Both the position numbers and the translations under genes were made by a program. From RGIG8306 sp964566025 (GTDB lineage Bacteria > Bacillota > Clostridia > Lachnospirales > Lachnospiraceae), in contig CAZMHF010000005.1 in NCBI GenBank assembly GCA_964566025.1, positions 14,051 to 78,050 of the forward strand: a DNA stretch of 64,000 nucleotides. Reading direction: 5' to 3'. Below are positions 8,309-17,615 of the stretch, piece by piece. Positions within the stretch are counted from its first letter, which is position 1; each line of letters opens with the position of its first letter. Under the pieces are notes generated by a model, which made no database searches, was not told the DNA's origin, and was given only the letters and a program-made list of their open reading frames with translations.

Positions 8309-9757
8309 CTACATGTTGGAACCGACATCTTTTTTAAACTGCTCCCAACGAATATTCCCTTGTGTTCCGTAGAAATATTTTGGACATTCTTTTGCGGCAA
8401 CATCACCATGACGCAACAAATGCTCTGGTGTCAAATTGTATTGGTTTAGAAGCCACGCTGTTAGTTTTACCATAGAGGCATATGTTTCGTTTGTATAATT
8501 GCCATTTGCGTCTAAATGACACGTCTCAATGGATATCGTATCATTGTTTCTTGGATAGGAAGCATAGGATATTTCGTTCAATGGTAAGCATTGAATAATT
8601 TCGCCTTTTAATCCAATCACAAAATGGCTACTTGCTCTTCGTATTTGCGTATCTTTTAAACTTTCAAAGAAGTTGCGATTTACCATTGCGCTCGTACCTG
8701 GGTTTCCAACATAGTGAACGATAACATTTTTGACAACAGGCATCGGATTTGTTGGTCTTGAAAATTCATTTGGTGTTAAGAAATGTTCTTCGATAAATCC
8801 TGGATTTGCTGGTGCTTTTATCGTATTAGGATAAGGAATGAACACATTTCCAATGGCACGCACTTCAAAGTTTGCGCTATGCCCACCATAATGTACGGTA
8901 TATTGATTCATGCCTTCTTTCATTGCATAGTTGTAATGACATTCCCATCCATCAACCTTTTTTTCGCTACCATCCGTATATACAGCCTTAACGCTGATGT
9001 ATTTGGGCAATAATATATCGCCTGCTTTATATGTTTGTGCTGTCAGATATTCCACGTAAATTCCAGAAAGGTTTGTTACGGACTTTTCAATCGCCCTTAC
9101 AACAAATTCCGTCCTTAATCCACTGTATTCAACAACAAATTTATTGTCACCAGAAACTAATGGTTTTTGATAATCACATACCCAACCATTCACTTGTATT
9201 TCCGTTTGGTCGCTAAAACACGCTTTAACTGTTAGCAATGATATATTCACTTGACTCCCCACATAATATTCGCCTATTGGGAAAGTGGCCTTTATCTGAT
9301 TCAAAACAACTGGGGGATTTGTTGGCTTGGGTGTTGTTGGTGCTTCTGTTGGTTTTGGTGCTTCTGTCGCTTTTGGCGGATTTGTTTCTTTGGTCGTTTT
9401 CTCAGTTGCTTCTTCGCTTTTTGTTGTGCTTTCTTTTTCGATAGTTGTTTTCTCTATCGTTGAATGTTCTTTTGTTGTTTCTTTTGTTGTTTCTTTCGTT
9501 GTTGTTTTAACTTCTGTTGTTTTAACTTCTGTTGTTTCATCCTCTGCAGATGAAGAAAACTTGCTTTCTTCAAATGATGTACTAGGCAACGTAGCTTCTG
9601 CTGAAACTCTATTTTCTTTTTTTCCTATCATCGTGATTACAATGACTAGGAAAATGATAATCACCGAAACGAATGCAACCGTTAACGTTGCATTTTTCAT
9701 AACATAGTATTTTTTTATTTTCTGATGAATCAAATCATCCTTTTCTTTTTCTTCCAT
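8309..9757 (-). CDS. Membrane-anchored N-acetylmuramoyl-L-alanine amidase with Ig-like repeats
   Basis: A 482-residue cell-wall hydrolase of the amidase_2 (PGRP-like) family. Order: a charged cytosolic tail, one TM helix (about 25-45), a Thr/Lys/Glu-rich then Pro/Thr-rich stalk (about 50-155), two similar bacterial Ig-like modules (about 158-230 and 235-305, each ending in a VEY/VHY...FEVRAI pattern), and the amidase domain (about 320-482). Zinc ligands are visible as His in IVHYVG, His in LRHGDV and Cys in KECPKYF. The single anchor and stalk suggest a hydrolase held at the outer face of the membrane. AGGAG precedes ATG 9757. The gene is divergent from the GT2/YfhO pair. Confidence 0.85.
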   Translation of the reverse strand: MEEKEKDDLIHQKIKKYYVMKNATLTVAFVSVIIIFLVIVITMIGKKENRVSAEATLPSTSFEESKFSSSAEDETTEVKTTEVKTTTKETTKETTKEHSTIEKTTIEKESTTKSEEATEKTTKETNPPKATEAPKPTEAPTTPKPTNPPVVLNQIKATFPIGEYYVGSQVNISLLTVKACFSDQTEIQVNGWVCDYQKPLVSGDNKFVVEYSGLRTEFVVRAIEKSVTNLSGIYVEYLTAQTYKAGDILLPKYISVKAVYTDGSEKKVDGWECHYNYAMKEGMNQYTVHYGGHSANFEVRAIGNVFIPYPNTIKAPANPGFIEEHFLTPNEFSRPTNPMPVVKNVIVHYVGNPGTSAMVNRNFFESLKDTQIRRASSHFVIGLKGEIIQCLPLNEISYASYPRNNDTISIETCHLDANGNYTNETYASMVKLTAWLLNQYNLTPEHLLRHGDVAAKECPKYFYGTQGNIRWEQFKKDVGSNM

Positions 9758-9842
9758 AGATTACTCCTATATATTGCTTCTTCTTGTTTACTTTTCGCGC
9801 CATCTGTTATAAAATTAGTACAATTACCCTAAGGAGGCTTTT

Positions 9843-10796
9843 ATGAAATCCATAGATTTAATTGTTCCATGTTATAACGAAGAAGAAGTTTTATCTGTTT
9901 TTTTTCAAGAAACCGAGAAGGTAGCTCAAAGCATACCAAACTACTCTTTTCATTATATACTTGTCAACGACGGAAGTAAAGATGCAACATTAACAGAGAT
10001 GAAAAAACTTGCGATTGCATGCGACCGCGTTCATTATATTAGTTTTTCAAGAAATTTTGGAAAGGAATCTGCTATGTATGCAGGTCTTCAGGCTAGCACA
10101 AGCGATTATGCGATTGTGATGGATGCTGATTTGCAACATCCTCCTTCTATGTTTCCAGAATTTATCGCTGGGATTGAAGAAGGTTATGATTGCGTTGCCG
10201 CTAGGCGAACATCCAGAAAAGGCGAAGCGAAGCTTCGAAGCTTCTTTTCCCGTTCATTTTACAAGATTAGCAATAAGCTTTCAGATGTTAAACTAGAATA
10301 TGGCGCTGTTGATTATCGAATTATGTCCAAGCAAATGGTTCAATCCATTTTACAATTGTGTGAGGTGCAACGTTTCTCAAAAGGCATTTTTATGTGGGTA
10401 GGCTATGACACAAAATGGATTCCATACGAAAATGTTGAGCGAACGATTGGGACAACCAAGTGGAGCTTTTGGAGTTTATTCCGCTATGCTCTTGATGGTA
10501 TTACTGCCTTTTCCATCGCTCCATTACGACTTGTTTCGATTTTAGGATTTGTTATTTCTGCATTTGCCTTTATATATACGATTGTTACAATTGTTCAAAA
10601 ATTTGCATTTGGTATTGATGTGCCTGGTTATGCGACATTGTTATGTACGACTTTATTTCTAGGAGGCATCATCGAATTCTCCATCGGTATTCTAGGCGAA
10701 TATGTCTCTAGAATTTACATGGAAACAAAAAAACGCCCTATTTATATAACAAAAGAAACAAATATTAAAAAGGAGAACTTCCATGAACAAGATTAA
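9843..10796 (+). CDS. Family 2 glycosyltransferase, polyprenyl-phosphate type (GtrB/CsbB-like)
   Basis: A 317-residue GT2 enzyme of the DPM1/GtrB type. The catalytic domain (1-230) has VPCYNEEE, VNDGSKD and the metal-binding VMDADLQHPP; two C-terminal TM helices follow (about 232-255 and 265-290). Such enzymes load a sugar onto undecaprenyl phosphate on the cytoplasmic face. Its frame overlaps the YfhO gene by 14 bp. In Bacillus the equivalent pair CsbB-YfhO glycosylates lipoteichoic acid, so a cell-envelope sugar modification is likely; the sugar cannot be told from sequence. AAGGAGG precedes ATG 9843. Confidence 0.88.
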   Translation: MKSIDLIVPCYNEEEVLSVFFQETEKVAQSIPNYSFHYILVNDGSKDATLTEMKKLAIACDRVHYISFSRNFGKESAMYAGLQASTSDYAIVMDADLQHPPSMFPEFIAGIEEGYDCVAARRTSRKGEAKLRSFFSRSFYKISNKLSDVKLEYGAVDYRIMSKQMVQSILQLCEVQRFSKGIFMWVGYDTKWIPYENVERTIGTTKWSFWSLFRYALDGITAFSIAPLRLVSILGFVISAFAFIYTIVTIVQKFAFGIDVPGYATLLCTTLFLGGIIEFSIGILGEYVSRIYMETKKRPIYITKETNIKKENFHEQD

Positions 10797-13614
10797 ATAT
10801 TTTCTATTCCATAAGAAGATAAATGTTTTCTACTTAATTGCTTTTTTTCTTCCTGTTTTAGTCATGCTTTCTGTTTTTCTTGAAAAAGGCATTTATCCTT
10901 TTGGCGATCGCAGTTTCCTTCGAACAGATCTCTATCACCAATACGCTCCTTTTTTCAAAGAATTACACCGCAAGCTTACATCGGGTGGTAGTCTTTTGTA
11001 TTCATGGAATATTGGTAGTGGTACAAACTTTATCGCACTAGGGACATATTATTTAGCTACCCCTCTAAATGCACTTGTCGTTTTATTTGGAGAAGCTCAT
11101 ATTATTGAATTTATTACGTACTTTATTGTTTTTAAAATCGGTTTATGTGGCGCGACGATGACGTATTATCTTGAGAAACATACCGCTTTACTAAAAGGTG
11201 CGAAAGAAAGCTCTCCTACTATCCTGATGGTATTTGCTGGCTGCTTTTACGCCTTATCTGGCTATATGGCTGCTTATAGTTGGAACATTATGTGGCTTGA
11301 CTGCATTTTTCTTTTCCCACTCATTATATTAGGTCTTGAAAAACTAGTTTATGAGGATAAATGCTTCCTCTATTGCATAACTCTTGGTTTAGCTATTTTC
11401 TCAAATTACTATATTGCCATTATGATTTGTATTACACTTGTGTTCTACTTTATCGGTCTTTTATATATCGTACCAAATAAGCGTTCGAAGATTGTCATAA
11501 AAAAAGATGGTTCAAAGTTTCGACGTACGTACTATCTAAATTATCCTAAAAAAATCGCTCATTTTGCAATCTATTCCTTGATCGCTGGAGGCATGTCCGC
11601 TTGCTTGATTTTACCTGAATTGTTTGCTATGCAACTTACTTATTCTGCAGATAGCACATTCCCTAAATCGTTTTCTTCCTATTTTTCTATGATTGATATG
11701 ATTTCTCGTCATTTGCCAAATGTCGATATTCATCTCGGTCTTGACCATTGGCCAAACATCTTTTGTGGTGTAGCTATTTTAATGCTTATTCCACTTTATA
11801 TTATGAATAAAAAATACAATTATCGTGAAAAGATTTTCTATTGCATCATGTGCTTATTCTTTTATGCTAGTTTCAGTATGAATTTCTTGAATTTTATTTG
11901 GCACGGTTTCCATTATCCAAACTCCTTGCCTTCGCGTCAATCATTCGCCTATATATTTATTGTGTTAGTTATGGCGTACAAGGGACTTGAGGGGCTAAAA
12001 GATCGTTCTATCAAACAGTTTGTTACGGCACTATGGATTGCTATTGGATTTGTTATTCTTGCCGAAGAACTTGTTGGCGAAAACTATGGCTTCCACTTTA
12101 GTGTCTTTTATGTGAGTATTTTATTCCTTGCCCTTTATGGACTTACCATGTATTTATGGAAAAGAAAAATCGTTGCCGGAAGAATTCTAGCGCTATTAGC
12201 TGTCCTACTAATATTTACCGAGAACTATATGAACACCACCATAACAAGTGTTACAACGGTTAGTCGTCCAAACTTTGTACAGTATGATGAGCCATACAAA
12301 AAATTAGTCGAGCTGGCCAAGAAGGATGACGAACTATTTTTCCGCATGGAGAAATTTAAGCTTCGCACCAAAAATGATGGTGCATGGTATGGCTATCCTA
12401 CTATTTCTGTATTTTCGTCGATGGCCAATAGCAATATGACGGCGATGTTTAAGAAATTAGGTATGGAATCCTCTGCAAATGCCTATGGCACTACGGGACG
12501 AACGGCTCTAGTTTCTTCTCTCTATAGTGTATTGTATACCTTTTCTTCAAGTGAATTACCAGCAGCTCCTTTACAATCCTTTGTAGCAAAAGAAGGTTCT
12601 ATCTATATGTATAAGAATCTCTATACGCTTCCTCTAGGATTTATGTTACCATCTGATTTTGATGAGCGATGGAACTTTAAAAATGGTGCACCTATCGATG
12701 TTCAAAATAGTTTTGCCAAAGCAGCGGCAGACGTTGACCAATTATATGAGCGAATCCCTTCTGACGTATCTGGTACTTCAGCAACAATTACTCCCGACAA
12801 GGATTGCTATATTGTTGCGTATGTGACTAACCCAACCATTGATAAAGTCTCCTATTCCGTTGGCGAGAGCGCAAATATTTCTTATTCTGGCTTAAAACGC
12901 CGATTCTTACTTGATGTCGGCTATGTAAAGGCTGGCGAAACGGTGTTTATCACGACTGAGGATGATTCCGATATGGGCGTAAATGCTTACTCCTTAAATG
13001 AAGAAAAATATATTGCTATGATCAATCAATTATCTTCACAAGGACTTCATGTTACAAGCTTTGAGGATACAAAAATCAAAGGCGATGTTTCTGTTGAAAC
13101 AGACGGTTTATTCCTTACTTCCATACCATACGAAAAGGGCTGGACGGTAAAAGTTGATGGCGAAGAAGTTGAAACATATGGTACAAAAGATATTTTCCTT
13201 TCATTTAATTTATCTGCTGGAGCTCATACAATTGAATTTAGCTATATGCCAGATGGTTTTCCTTTAGGTTTAGCAATCAGTGGTCTTTCGTTATTTATTT
13301 TCATCACTATTGTTGTAATCACAGGAATACTTAAAAAGAAAAACAAGGGTAAGCCTATCAATAGCATCTTTATTGAGGATACACCTTTGACAGAAGAAGA
13401 AATACTTGCCTTAGGCGATTTGATTCCAGATATAGAGCCAATTGATGAGGTGATAAAAGAAAGCGATGTGCTTACTGACACGAAAGAATTTTTCTCTTCT
13501 GATGAAGTCACTTCTATGGATGAAGACGTTATTGATCTAGATCAAGTAGAGGAAGCATCCTCAATAGAACCAACTGATATAAACAACACAACTGATACAA
13601 CCGAAAACAAATAG
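10783..13614 (+). CDS. yfhO: YfhO family polytopic membrane glycosyltransferase
   Basis: A 943-residue YfhO family protein. Many TM helices fill residues 15-470, with the family motif region FLRTDLYHQYAPFF (about 45-58, in the first outside loop) and SGGSLLYSWNIGSG. A large extracytoplasmic domain follows (about 480-810), then a last TM (about 825-848) and an acidic cytosolic tail of about 90 residues. YfhO proteins are GT-C type transferases thought to take sugars from polyprenyl phosphate to envelope polymers outside the membrane. The 14-bp overlap with the GT2 gene shows coupled expression. No GtcA-like flippase is encoded nearby. AAAGGAG precedes ATG 10783. Confidence 0.87.
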   Translation: MNKIKYFLFHKKINVFYLIAFFLPVLVMLSVFLEKGIYPFGDRSFLRTDLYHQYAPFFKELHRKLTSGGSLLYSWNIGSGTNFIALGTYYLATPLNALVVLFGEAHIIEFITYFIVFKIGLCGATMTYYLEKHTALLKGAKESSPTILMVFAGCFYALSGYMAAYSWNIMWLDCIFLFPLIILGLEKLVYEDKCFLYCITLGLAIFSNYYIAIMICITLVFYFIGLLYIVPNKRSKIVIKKDGSKFRRTYYLNYPKKIAHFAIYSLIAGGMSACLILPELFAMQLTYSADSTFPKSFSSYFSMIDMISRHLPNVDIHLGLDHWPNIFCGVAILMLIPLYIMNKKYNYREKIFYCIMCLFFYASFSMNFLNFIWHGFHYPNSLPSRQSFAYIFIVLVMAYKGLEGLKDRSIKQFVTALWIAIGFVILAEELVGENYGFHFSVFYVSILFLALYGLTMYLWKRKIVAGRILALLAVLLIFTENYMNTTITSVTTVSRPNFVQYDEPYKKLVELAKKDDELFFRMEKFKLRTKNDGAWYGYPTISVFSSMANSNMTAMFKKLGMESSANAYGTTGRTALVSSLYSVLYTFSSSELPAAPLQSFVAKEGSIYMYKNLYTLPLGFMLPSDFDERWNFKNGAPIDVQNSFAKAAADVDQLYERIPSDVSGTSATITPDKDCYIVAYVTNPTIDKVSYSVGESANISYSGLKRRFLLDVGYVKAGETVFITTEDDSDMGVNAYSLNEEKYIAMINQLSSQGLHVTSFEDTKIKGDVSVETDGLFLTSIPYEKGWTVKVDGEEVETYGTKDIFLSFNLSAGAHTIEFSYMPDGFPLGLAISGLSLFIFITIVVITGILKKKNKGKPINSIFIEDTPLTEEEILALGDLIPDIEPIDEVIKESDVLTDTKEFFSSDEVTSMDEDVIDLDQVEEASSIEPTDINNTTDTTENK

Positions 13615-13631
13615 ACAGCGAGGATAGATTT

Positions 13632-15005
13632 ATGAAATTATGGGGCGGTCGCTTTACAAAAGAAACCAATCAATTTGTACACAATTTTAATGCTTCGCTT
13701 CCTTTCGATAAGCGCTTGTATAAGCATGATATTCAAGGAAGCATTGCACACGTGACCATGCTTGCAAAACAAATGATCATTACACAAGAAGAATGCAAAC
13801 AAATTATTGATGGCTTAAATGGTATTTGTGCAGATATCGAAAATGAAGTATTGGCTTTTGATTTTACTTGCGAAGATATTCATAGCTTTATTGAAATGAA
13901 CTTAATTAAGCGAATCGGCGAGGCAGGCAAAAAGCTTCACACTGGCCGTAGCCGCAATGATCAAGTTGCACTCGATATGAAGCTTTATACACGCGACGAA
14001 ATTACTGTTCTTATCGAACTGATCGAAGACCTTTTGAAAACATTACTTTCAACAATGAAGGAACACCTTGATACATACATGCCTGGTTTTACGCATTTGC
14101 AAAAGGCACAACCTGTTACCTTAGCGCATCATCTCGGTGCATATTTTGAGATGTTTTTGCGTGACAAACAGCGATTGGCTGATATTTATTCTCGCATGAA
14201 TTATTGTCCGTTAGGAGCTGGTGCTTTGGCTGGAACGACGTATCCCTTAGATCGTCATCTTACTGCTTCTCTTCTTTCATTTGAGGGACCAACGCTAAAT
14301 AGCATGGATTCGGTTTCTGACCGTGATTATTTGCTTGAATTATTAAGTGCTCTTTCGATCATTATGATGCATTTAAGCCGTTTTAGTGAAGAATTCATTA
14401 TATGGAATTCCAATGAATATGGCTTTATTGAATTAGATGATGCGTATAGTACGGGAAGTAGTATTATGCCACAAAAGAAAAACCCTGATATTGCAGAGCT
14501 TGTACGCGGAAAAACGGGACGTGTTTACGGAAGCTTAACGGCTTTACTAACCACCATGAAAGGTCTTCCACTTGCCTACAACAAAGATATGCAAGAAGAT
14601 AAGGAATGGGCTTTTGATGCGATTGATACCGCAAAGGATTGTTTGCTTCTTTTTAACGGCATGCTTTCAACGACTAAATTTAATAAAACGGCTATGCACG
14701 ATAGTGCTTCAAAGGGCTTTACAAATGCCACAGATGCTGCGGATTACCTTGTCAATAAAGGCGTTGCCTTCCGTGATGCACACACCATTGTAGGTCAACT
14801 TGTGCTATTTTGTCTCGATAAAAAAATCAGCCTTGACGAAATGTCCTTAGCTGATTACCAAACCATTAGTCCTGTATTTGAAGACGATATTTATGAAGCC
14901 ATTTCACTTAAAACATGCGTGGAGAAGCGATTAACAATTGGCGCGCCAAGTAAAGAGGCTATGAGTGAAGTCATTGCACATTACGAAAAGGTATACACCC
15001 TATAA
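13632..15005 (+). CDS. argH: Argininosuccinate lyase
   Basis: A 457-residue enzyme cleaving argininosuccinate to arginine and fumarate, the last step of arginine synthesis. The superfamily signature GSSIMPQKKNPD (about 275-286) with its flexible catalytic loop is intact, as are TGRSRNDQVALD (about 105-116) and GFTHLQKAQPVTLAHH (about 152-167). It starts 17 bp after yfhO behind a GAGGAT site, so it may be cotranscribed with the glycosylation pair; no other arg gene is in the window. Confidence 0.96.
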   Translation: MKLWGGRFTKETNQFVHNFNASLPFDKRLYKHDIQGSIAHVTMLAKQMIITQEECKQIIDGLNGICADIENEVLAFDFTCEDIHSFIEMNLIKRIGEAGKKLHTGRSRNDQVALDMKLYTRDEITVLIELIEDLLKTLLSTMKEHLDTYMPGFTHLQKAQPVTLAHHLGAYFEMFLRDKQRLADIYSRMNYCPLGAGALAGTTYPLDRHLTASLLSFEGPTLNSMDSVSDRDYLLELLSALSIIMMHLSRFSEEFIIWNSNEYGFIELDDAYSTGSSIMPQKKNPDIAELVRGKTGRVYGSLTALLTTMKGLPLAYNKDMQEDKEWAFDAIDTAKDCLLLFNGMLSTTKFNKTAMHDSASKGFTNATDAADYLVNKGVAFRDAHTIVGQLVLFCLDKKISLDEMSLADYQTISPVFEDDIYEAISLKTCVEKRLTIGAPSKEAMSEVIAHYEKVYTL

Positions 15006-15050
15006 CCATTCAATTTCATTTCAAATATCAAAATAAAAGGCAAATAAATA

Positions 15051-15080
15051 CCACGCAAGAGTTATCGTACTTTTGCGTGG
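15051..15080. terminator. Bidirectional terminator between argH and the DUF3810 gene
   Basis: CCACGCAAGAG (15051-15061) pairs with CTTTTGCGTGG (15070-15080), 11 bp with one G-U. T-rich sequence follows on both strands. The flanking genes converge, so the hairpin can end both transcripts. Confidence 0.75.
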
Positions 15081-15105
15081 CATTTTCAAATAGGTTACAT
15101 AAACC

Positions 15106-16242
15106 CTATGGCTCGATATTCTTTTTTTGATAGGCAATTAACAAGTCGATCATTCTTCCGTAGCTCATCGTTCCATCTTCTATATCATTTATCTTTAGAT
15201 ACGCATCATTGACCACATCACTCGCTTTTGAAATATCCAAATCGATATGCGCGCCATCTTGATTTCCAATTGTTAGTGTGCGATATTTTCTCCACCATTC
15301 GTAAGCGTATTTTCGCTCTCGCATAATTGACTCATTTAACTTTCCATCAATTTCAAAGTACGTATTATAGTCTTTATGCTTTTTGATAAGTGCAGAGGTT
15401 GCCATTTCATACGTTTCTAACAATGCAGAATACTTAAAATACGGATTATCCGACTTCATGCAAGCCAAATAAGCGATAAAGTTCGCCTCATCTTCTAGCA
15501 TAAATCCTTTTAAGTGCGACAACTCATGGCATATGGTAAATGCATGTGTATAATTTGGTACGGCGGGATTATAATTTGCTTCTATTGTAAATGGCGAATA
15601 AATACCAACAATCGATTGGTAAGAAAGAATTGGCGCAACTAAAATCTTTTTTGCCTTTGGATAATAACCAGCCAATGATGGGTATTCCTTCCCAAGATTT
15701 CTCATGGCTTTTTGCGCTTCAAGGCGCAATGAAGGTGGTAGCTTGCTTTGCCCATTTTCATCAAACACAATTTCCTGGCTCACTTTATTTAATTCATCAC
15801 GTAGCTGATAGCATAATTGGACTAGCTCCTCTTTTTTGCATTGACCGATTGGCAACTTTTCCACTTCCGAAAACGGCGTGCGATAATAATTAATGCCGCA
15901 TCCTATGGTATAAAGAAAACATGCCGGAATCGCTATTTTCAAAATACCGCTTCCTATCTTCAAAAAAAACGTACGCATGGTTTCATTTTTTTGAATAACG
16001 TTCTTTATCAATCGTCCTACAGCAATTAGTATCACTACTATTCCTGTATACAAAAGAATTTCAACAATTGAAAATGGGAATATAGAAAGAATTCGACCTA
16101 ATGTATTATTGAAAAATGGATATACACTTCTTGCATACCATTCACCAAAGACGGGGGTTACTCGTGCAAGTACTTGCATAAGCACACTGATGAAAAAAAG
16201 AATACCATAAATGAGAACATTTATTCTTTGCTTTTTCTTCAT
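15106..16242 (-). CDS. DUF3810 family membrane protein with HExxH-like motif
   Basis: A 378-residue protein with three N-terminal TM helices (about 8-25, 55-78 and 92-115) and a large soluble domain outside the membrane. The segment FTICHELSHLKGF (about 233-245) has the HExxH arrangement of zinc peptidases, followed by EDEANFIAYLAC, which could give a third ligand. DUF3810 is a family of unknown function; a membrane metallopeptidase is a reasonable inference. AAAGAGG precedes ATG 16242. It has its own divergent promoter (16284-16312) and shares a terminator with argH. Confidence 0.78.
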   Translation of the reverse strand: MKKKQRINVLIYGILFFISVLMQVLARVTPVFGEWYARSVYPFFNNTLGRILSIFPFSIVEILLYTGIVVILIAVGRLIKNVIQKNETMRTFFLKIGSGILKIAIPACFLYTIGCGINYYRTPFSEVEKLPIGQCKKEELVQLCYQLRDELNKVSQEIVFDENGQSKLPPSLRLEAQKAMRNLGKEYPSLAGYYPKAKKILVAPILSYQSIVGIYSPFTIEANYNPAVPNYTHAFTICHELSHLKGFMLEDEANFIAYLACMKSDNPYFKYSALLETYEMATSALIKKHKDYNTYFEIDGKLNESIMRERKYAYEWWRKYRTLTIGNQDGAHIDLDISKASDVVNDAYLKINDIEDGTMSYGRMIDLLIAYQKKNIEP

Positions 16243-16246
16243 AATA

Positions 16247-16275
16247 TTGAAAACCTCTTTTACACATGGTATAGT
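16247..16275 (+). promoter_or_regulatory. Promoter for the small membrane peptide and aroC
   Basis: TTGAAA (16247-16252), 17 bp, TATAGT (16270-16275) on the plus strand, about 40 bp before the first small open frame. Confidence 0.6.
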
Positions 16276-16283
16276 TATATACG

Positions 16284-16312
16284 ATTATAACATTCAATTT
16301 TTAGAAAGGCAA
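16284..16312 (-). promoter_or_regulatory. Promoter for the DUF3810 gene
   Basis: Minus strand TTGCCT (16307-16312), 17 bp, TATAAT (16284-16289). It is back to back with the plus-strand promoter at 16247-16275, so each promoter lies in the other's initially transcribed region. Confidence 0.6.
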
Positions 16313-16326
16313 CACATGGTGATTTT

Positions 16327-16443
16327 ATGAAGTTCGAAACAATTAAAAAACTAGAGCAGCGAAAACGATTTGATTCTATTTATACGTTTATTGGACTTTT
16401 AGTGATTACCCTCTTAGTGATTGCGCTTATTTTCTTAGTATAA
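16327..16443 (+). CDS. 38-residue single-TM small protein upstream of aroC
   Basis: A short frame encoding a basic N-terminus (MKFETIKKLEQRKRFDSIY) and one hydrophobic helix of about 17 residues ending in LIFLV, so probably a membrane peptide with its N-terminus inside. A GGTGA ribosome site lies 4 nt upstream. In addition, a four-codon frame (M-V-I-L-stop, 16316-16330) with its own AGAAAGG site ends in an ATGA overlap with this start, suggesting coupled translation. Its stop codon touches the aroC ribosome site, so it is cotranscribed with aroC. I recognise no family; the call rests on position, ribosome sites and composition. Confidence 0.6.
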   Translation: MKFETIKKLEQRKRFDSIYTFIGLLVITLLVIALIFLV

Positions 16444-16452
16444 GGAGTATTT

Positions 16453-17550
16453 ATGGCTGGTTCATCTTTTGGTACAATTTTTAAAATAACGACATGGGGC
16501 GAATCACACGGCCCAGCTGTTGGTGTTGTCATCGACGGTTGCCCATCAGGGCTTTCTTTGTCCGAAGCAGATGTCCAACCCTATTTAGATCGTAGACGCC
16601 CTGGTCAAAACTCATTCACAACCCCTCGTAAGGAAAGCGATACCGTTCATTTTCTTTCGGGTGTTTTTGAAGGAAAAACAACTGGTGCACCACTTTCTAT
16701 GGTCGTATACAATGAATCACAACGCTCTGGTGATTATGCAACGCTAAAGGATGTATACCGTCCTGGTCATGCTGATTTTACATTTGATCAAAAATATGGT
16801 TTTCGTGATTATCGAGGCGGCGGACGTTCTTCTGCTCGCGAAACCATTGCTCGTGTAGCGGCTGGTGCCGTTGCTATCAAAATTCTCTCTACGTTAGGTG
16901 TTTCTTTATGCACCTATGCAAAAGAAATTGGTCACATAAAAGCAACCACATTTTCCGCGGAAGCGATTTTAAAAAACCCTCTTAATATGCCCGATTTAGA
17001 TGCTGCCCAAAAAGCGATGGAGCTATGTCAATCGATTCAGGAGCAATATGATTCTCTTGGTGGAATTGTCGAATGTATTGTGACGGGTATGCCTGTGGGC
17101 GTTGGCGAGCCAGTTTTTGAAAAATTGGATGCCAATTTGGCAAAAGCACTCTTTTCAATTGGCGCTGTAAAGGGCGTTGAAATCGGCGATGGTTTTGCTG
17201 TTTCTACGGCAAAAGGATCGGACAATAATGATGAATTTTCTATTGCTGGAGATGAAATTTCAAAAGTCACCAACCATGCAGGTGGTGTATTAGGTGGCAT
17301 CAGTGATGGTAGCGATTTGATTATTCGCGCAGCTTTTAAGCCTACCCCTTCTATATTTAAGAAACAATCTACTGTTACCACATCAAAAGAAAAAACGGCC
17401 ATTCAGATCAATGGGCGCCATGATCCTTTAGTCGTTCCGCGCGCTGTTGTGGTCGTAGAAGCAATGACCGCATTAACCGTACTTGATTTGTTATTTTTAA
17501 ACATGTCTTCGCGCCTTTCGCGCATCGAAAATTTCTACAAAAATAATTAA
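16453..17550 (+). CDS. aroC: Chorismate synthase
   Basis: A 365-residue FMN-dependent enzyme making chorismate from EPSP, the last step of the shikimate pathway. Signatures are WGESHGPAVGVVIDGCP near the N-terminus, DRRRPGQNSF (about 46-55) and FRDYRGGGRSSARET (about 117-131). TAAGGAG precedes ATG 16453, the TAA being the stop of the small membrane peptide. Chorismate feeds PheA, encoded about 19 kb away at 36392-37522, and folate synthesis. Confidence 0.97.
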   Translation: MAGSSFGTIFKITTWGESHGPAVGVVIDGCPSGLSLSEADVQPYLDRRRPGQNSFTTPRKESDTVHFLSGVFEGKTTGAPLSMVVYNESQRSGDYATLKDVYRPGHADFTFDQKYGFRDYRGGGRSSARETIARVAAGAVAIKILSTLGVSLCTYAKEIGHIKATTFSAEAILKNPLNMPDLDAAQKAMELCQSIQEQYDSLGGIVECIVTGMPVGVGEPVFEKLDANLAKALFSIGAVKGVEIGDGFAVSTAKGSDNNDEFSIAGDEISKVTNHAGGVLGGISDGSDLIIRAAFKPTPSIFKKQSTVTTSKEKTAIQINGRHDPLVVPRAVVVVEAMTALTVLDLLFLNMSSRLSRIENFYKNN

Positions 17551-17559
17551 AAAATCATA

Positions 17560-17587
17560 TTGACTTTTATCATAAATAGCTTATAAT
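17560..17587 (+). promoter_or_regulatory. Promoter of the XRE-cupin/potABCD run
   Basis: TTGACT (17560-17565), 16 bp, TATAAT (17582-17587). It is followed within 12 bp by the palindrome at 17599-17615. Confidence 0.75.
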
Positions 17588-17598
17588 ACACTTTGCAT

Positions 17599-17615
17599 GT
17601 TTAGTTTTACTAAAC
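17599..17615 (+). promoter_or_regulatory. Palindromic operator candidate for the XRE-cupin regulator
   Basis: GTTTAGT-TTT-ACTAAAC is a perfect 7-bp inverted repeat at about +5 to +21 relative to the predicted start site. A half-like GTTTAAG follows at 17620. The position suits repression by the adjacent regulator. Confidence 0.6.

Noticed and set aside
9327..9707. 126-codon plus-strand frame
   Set aside because: It is the complement of the Thr/Lys/Glu-rich stalk of the amidase, whose skewed codons leave long open antisense frames; no ribosome site.
15106..16242. Assignment of the DUF3810 gene as a known protease
   Set aside because: Only an HExxH-like motif is seen; no third ligand is certain, so it stays unassigned.
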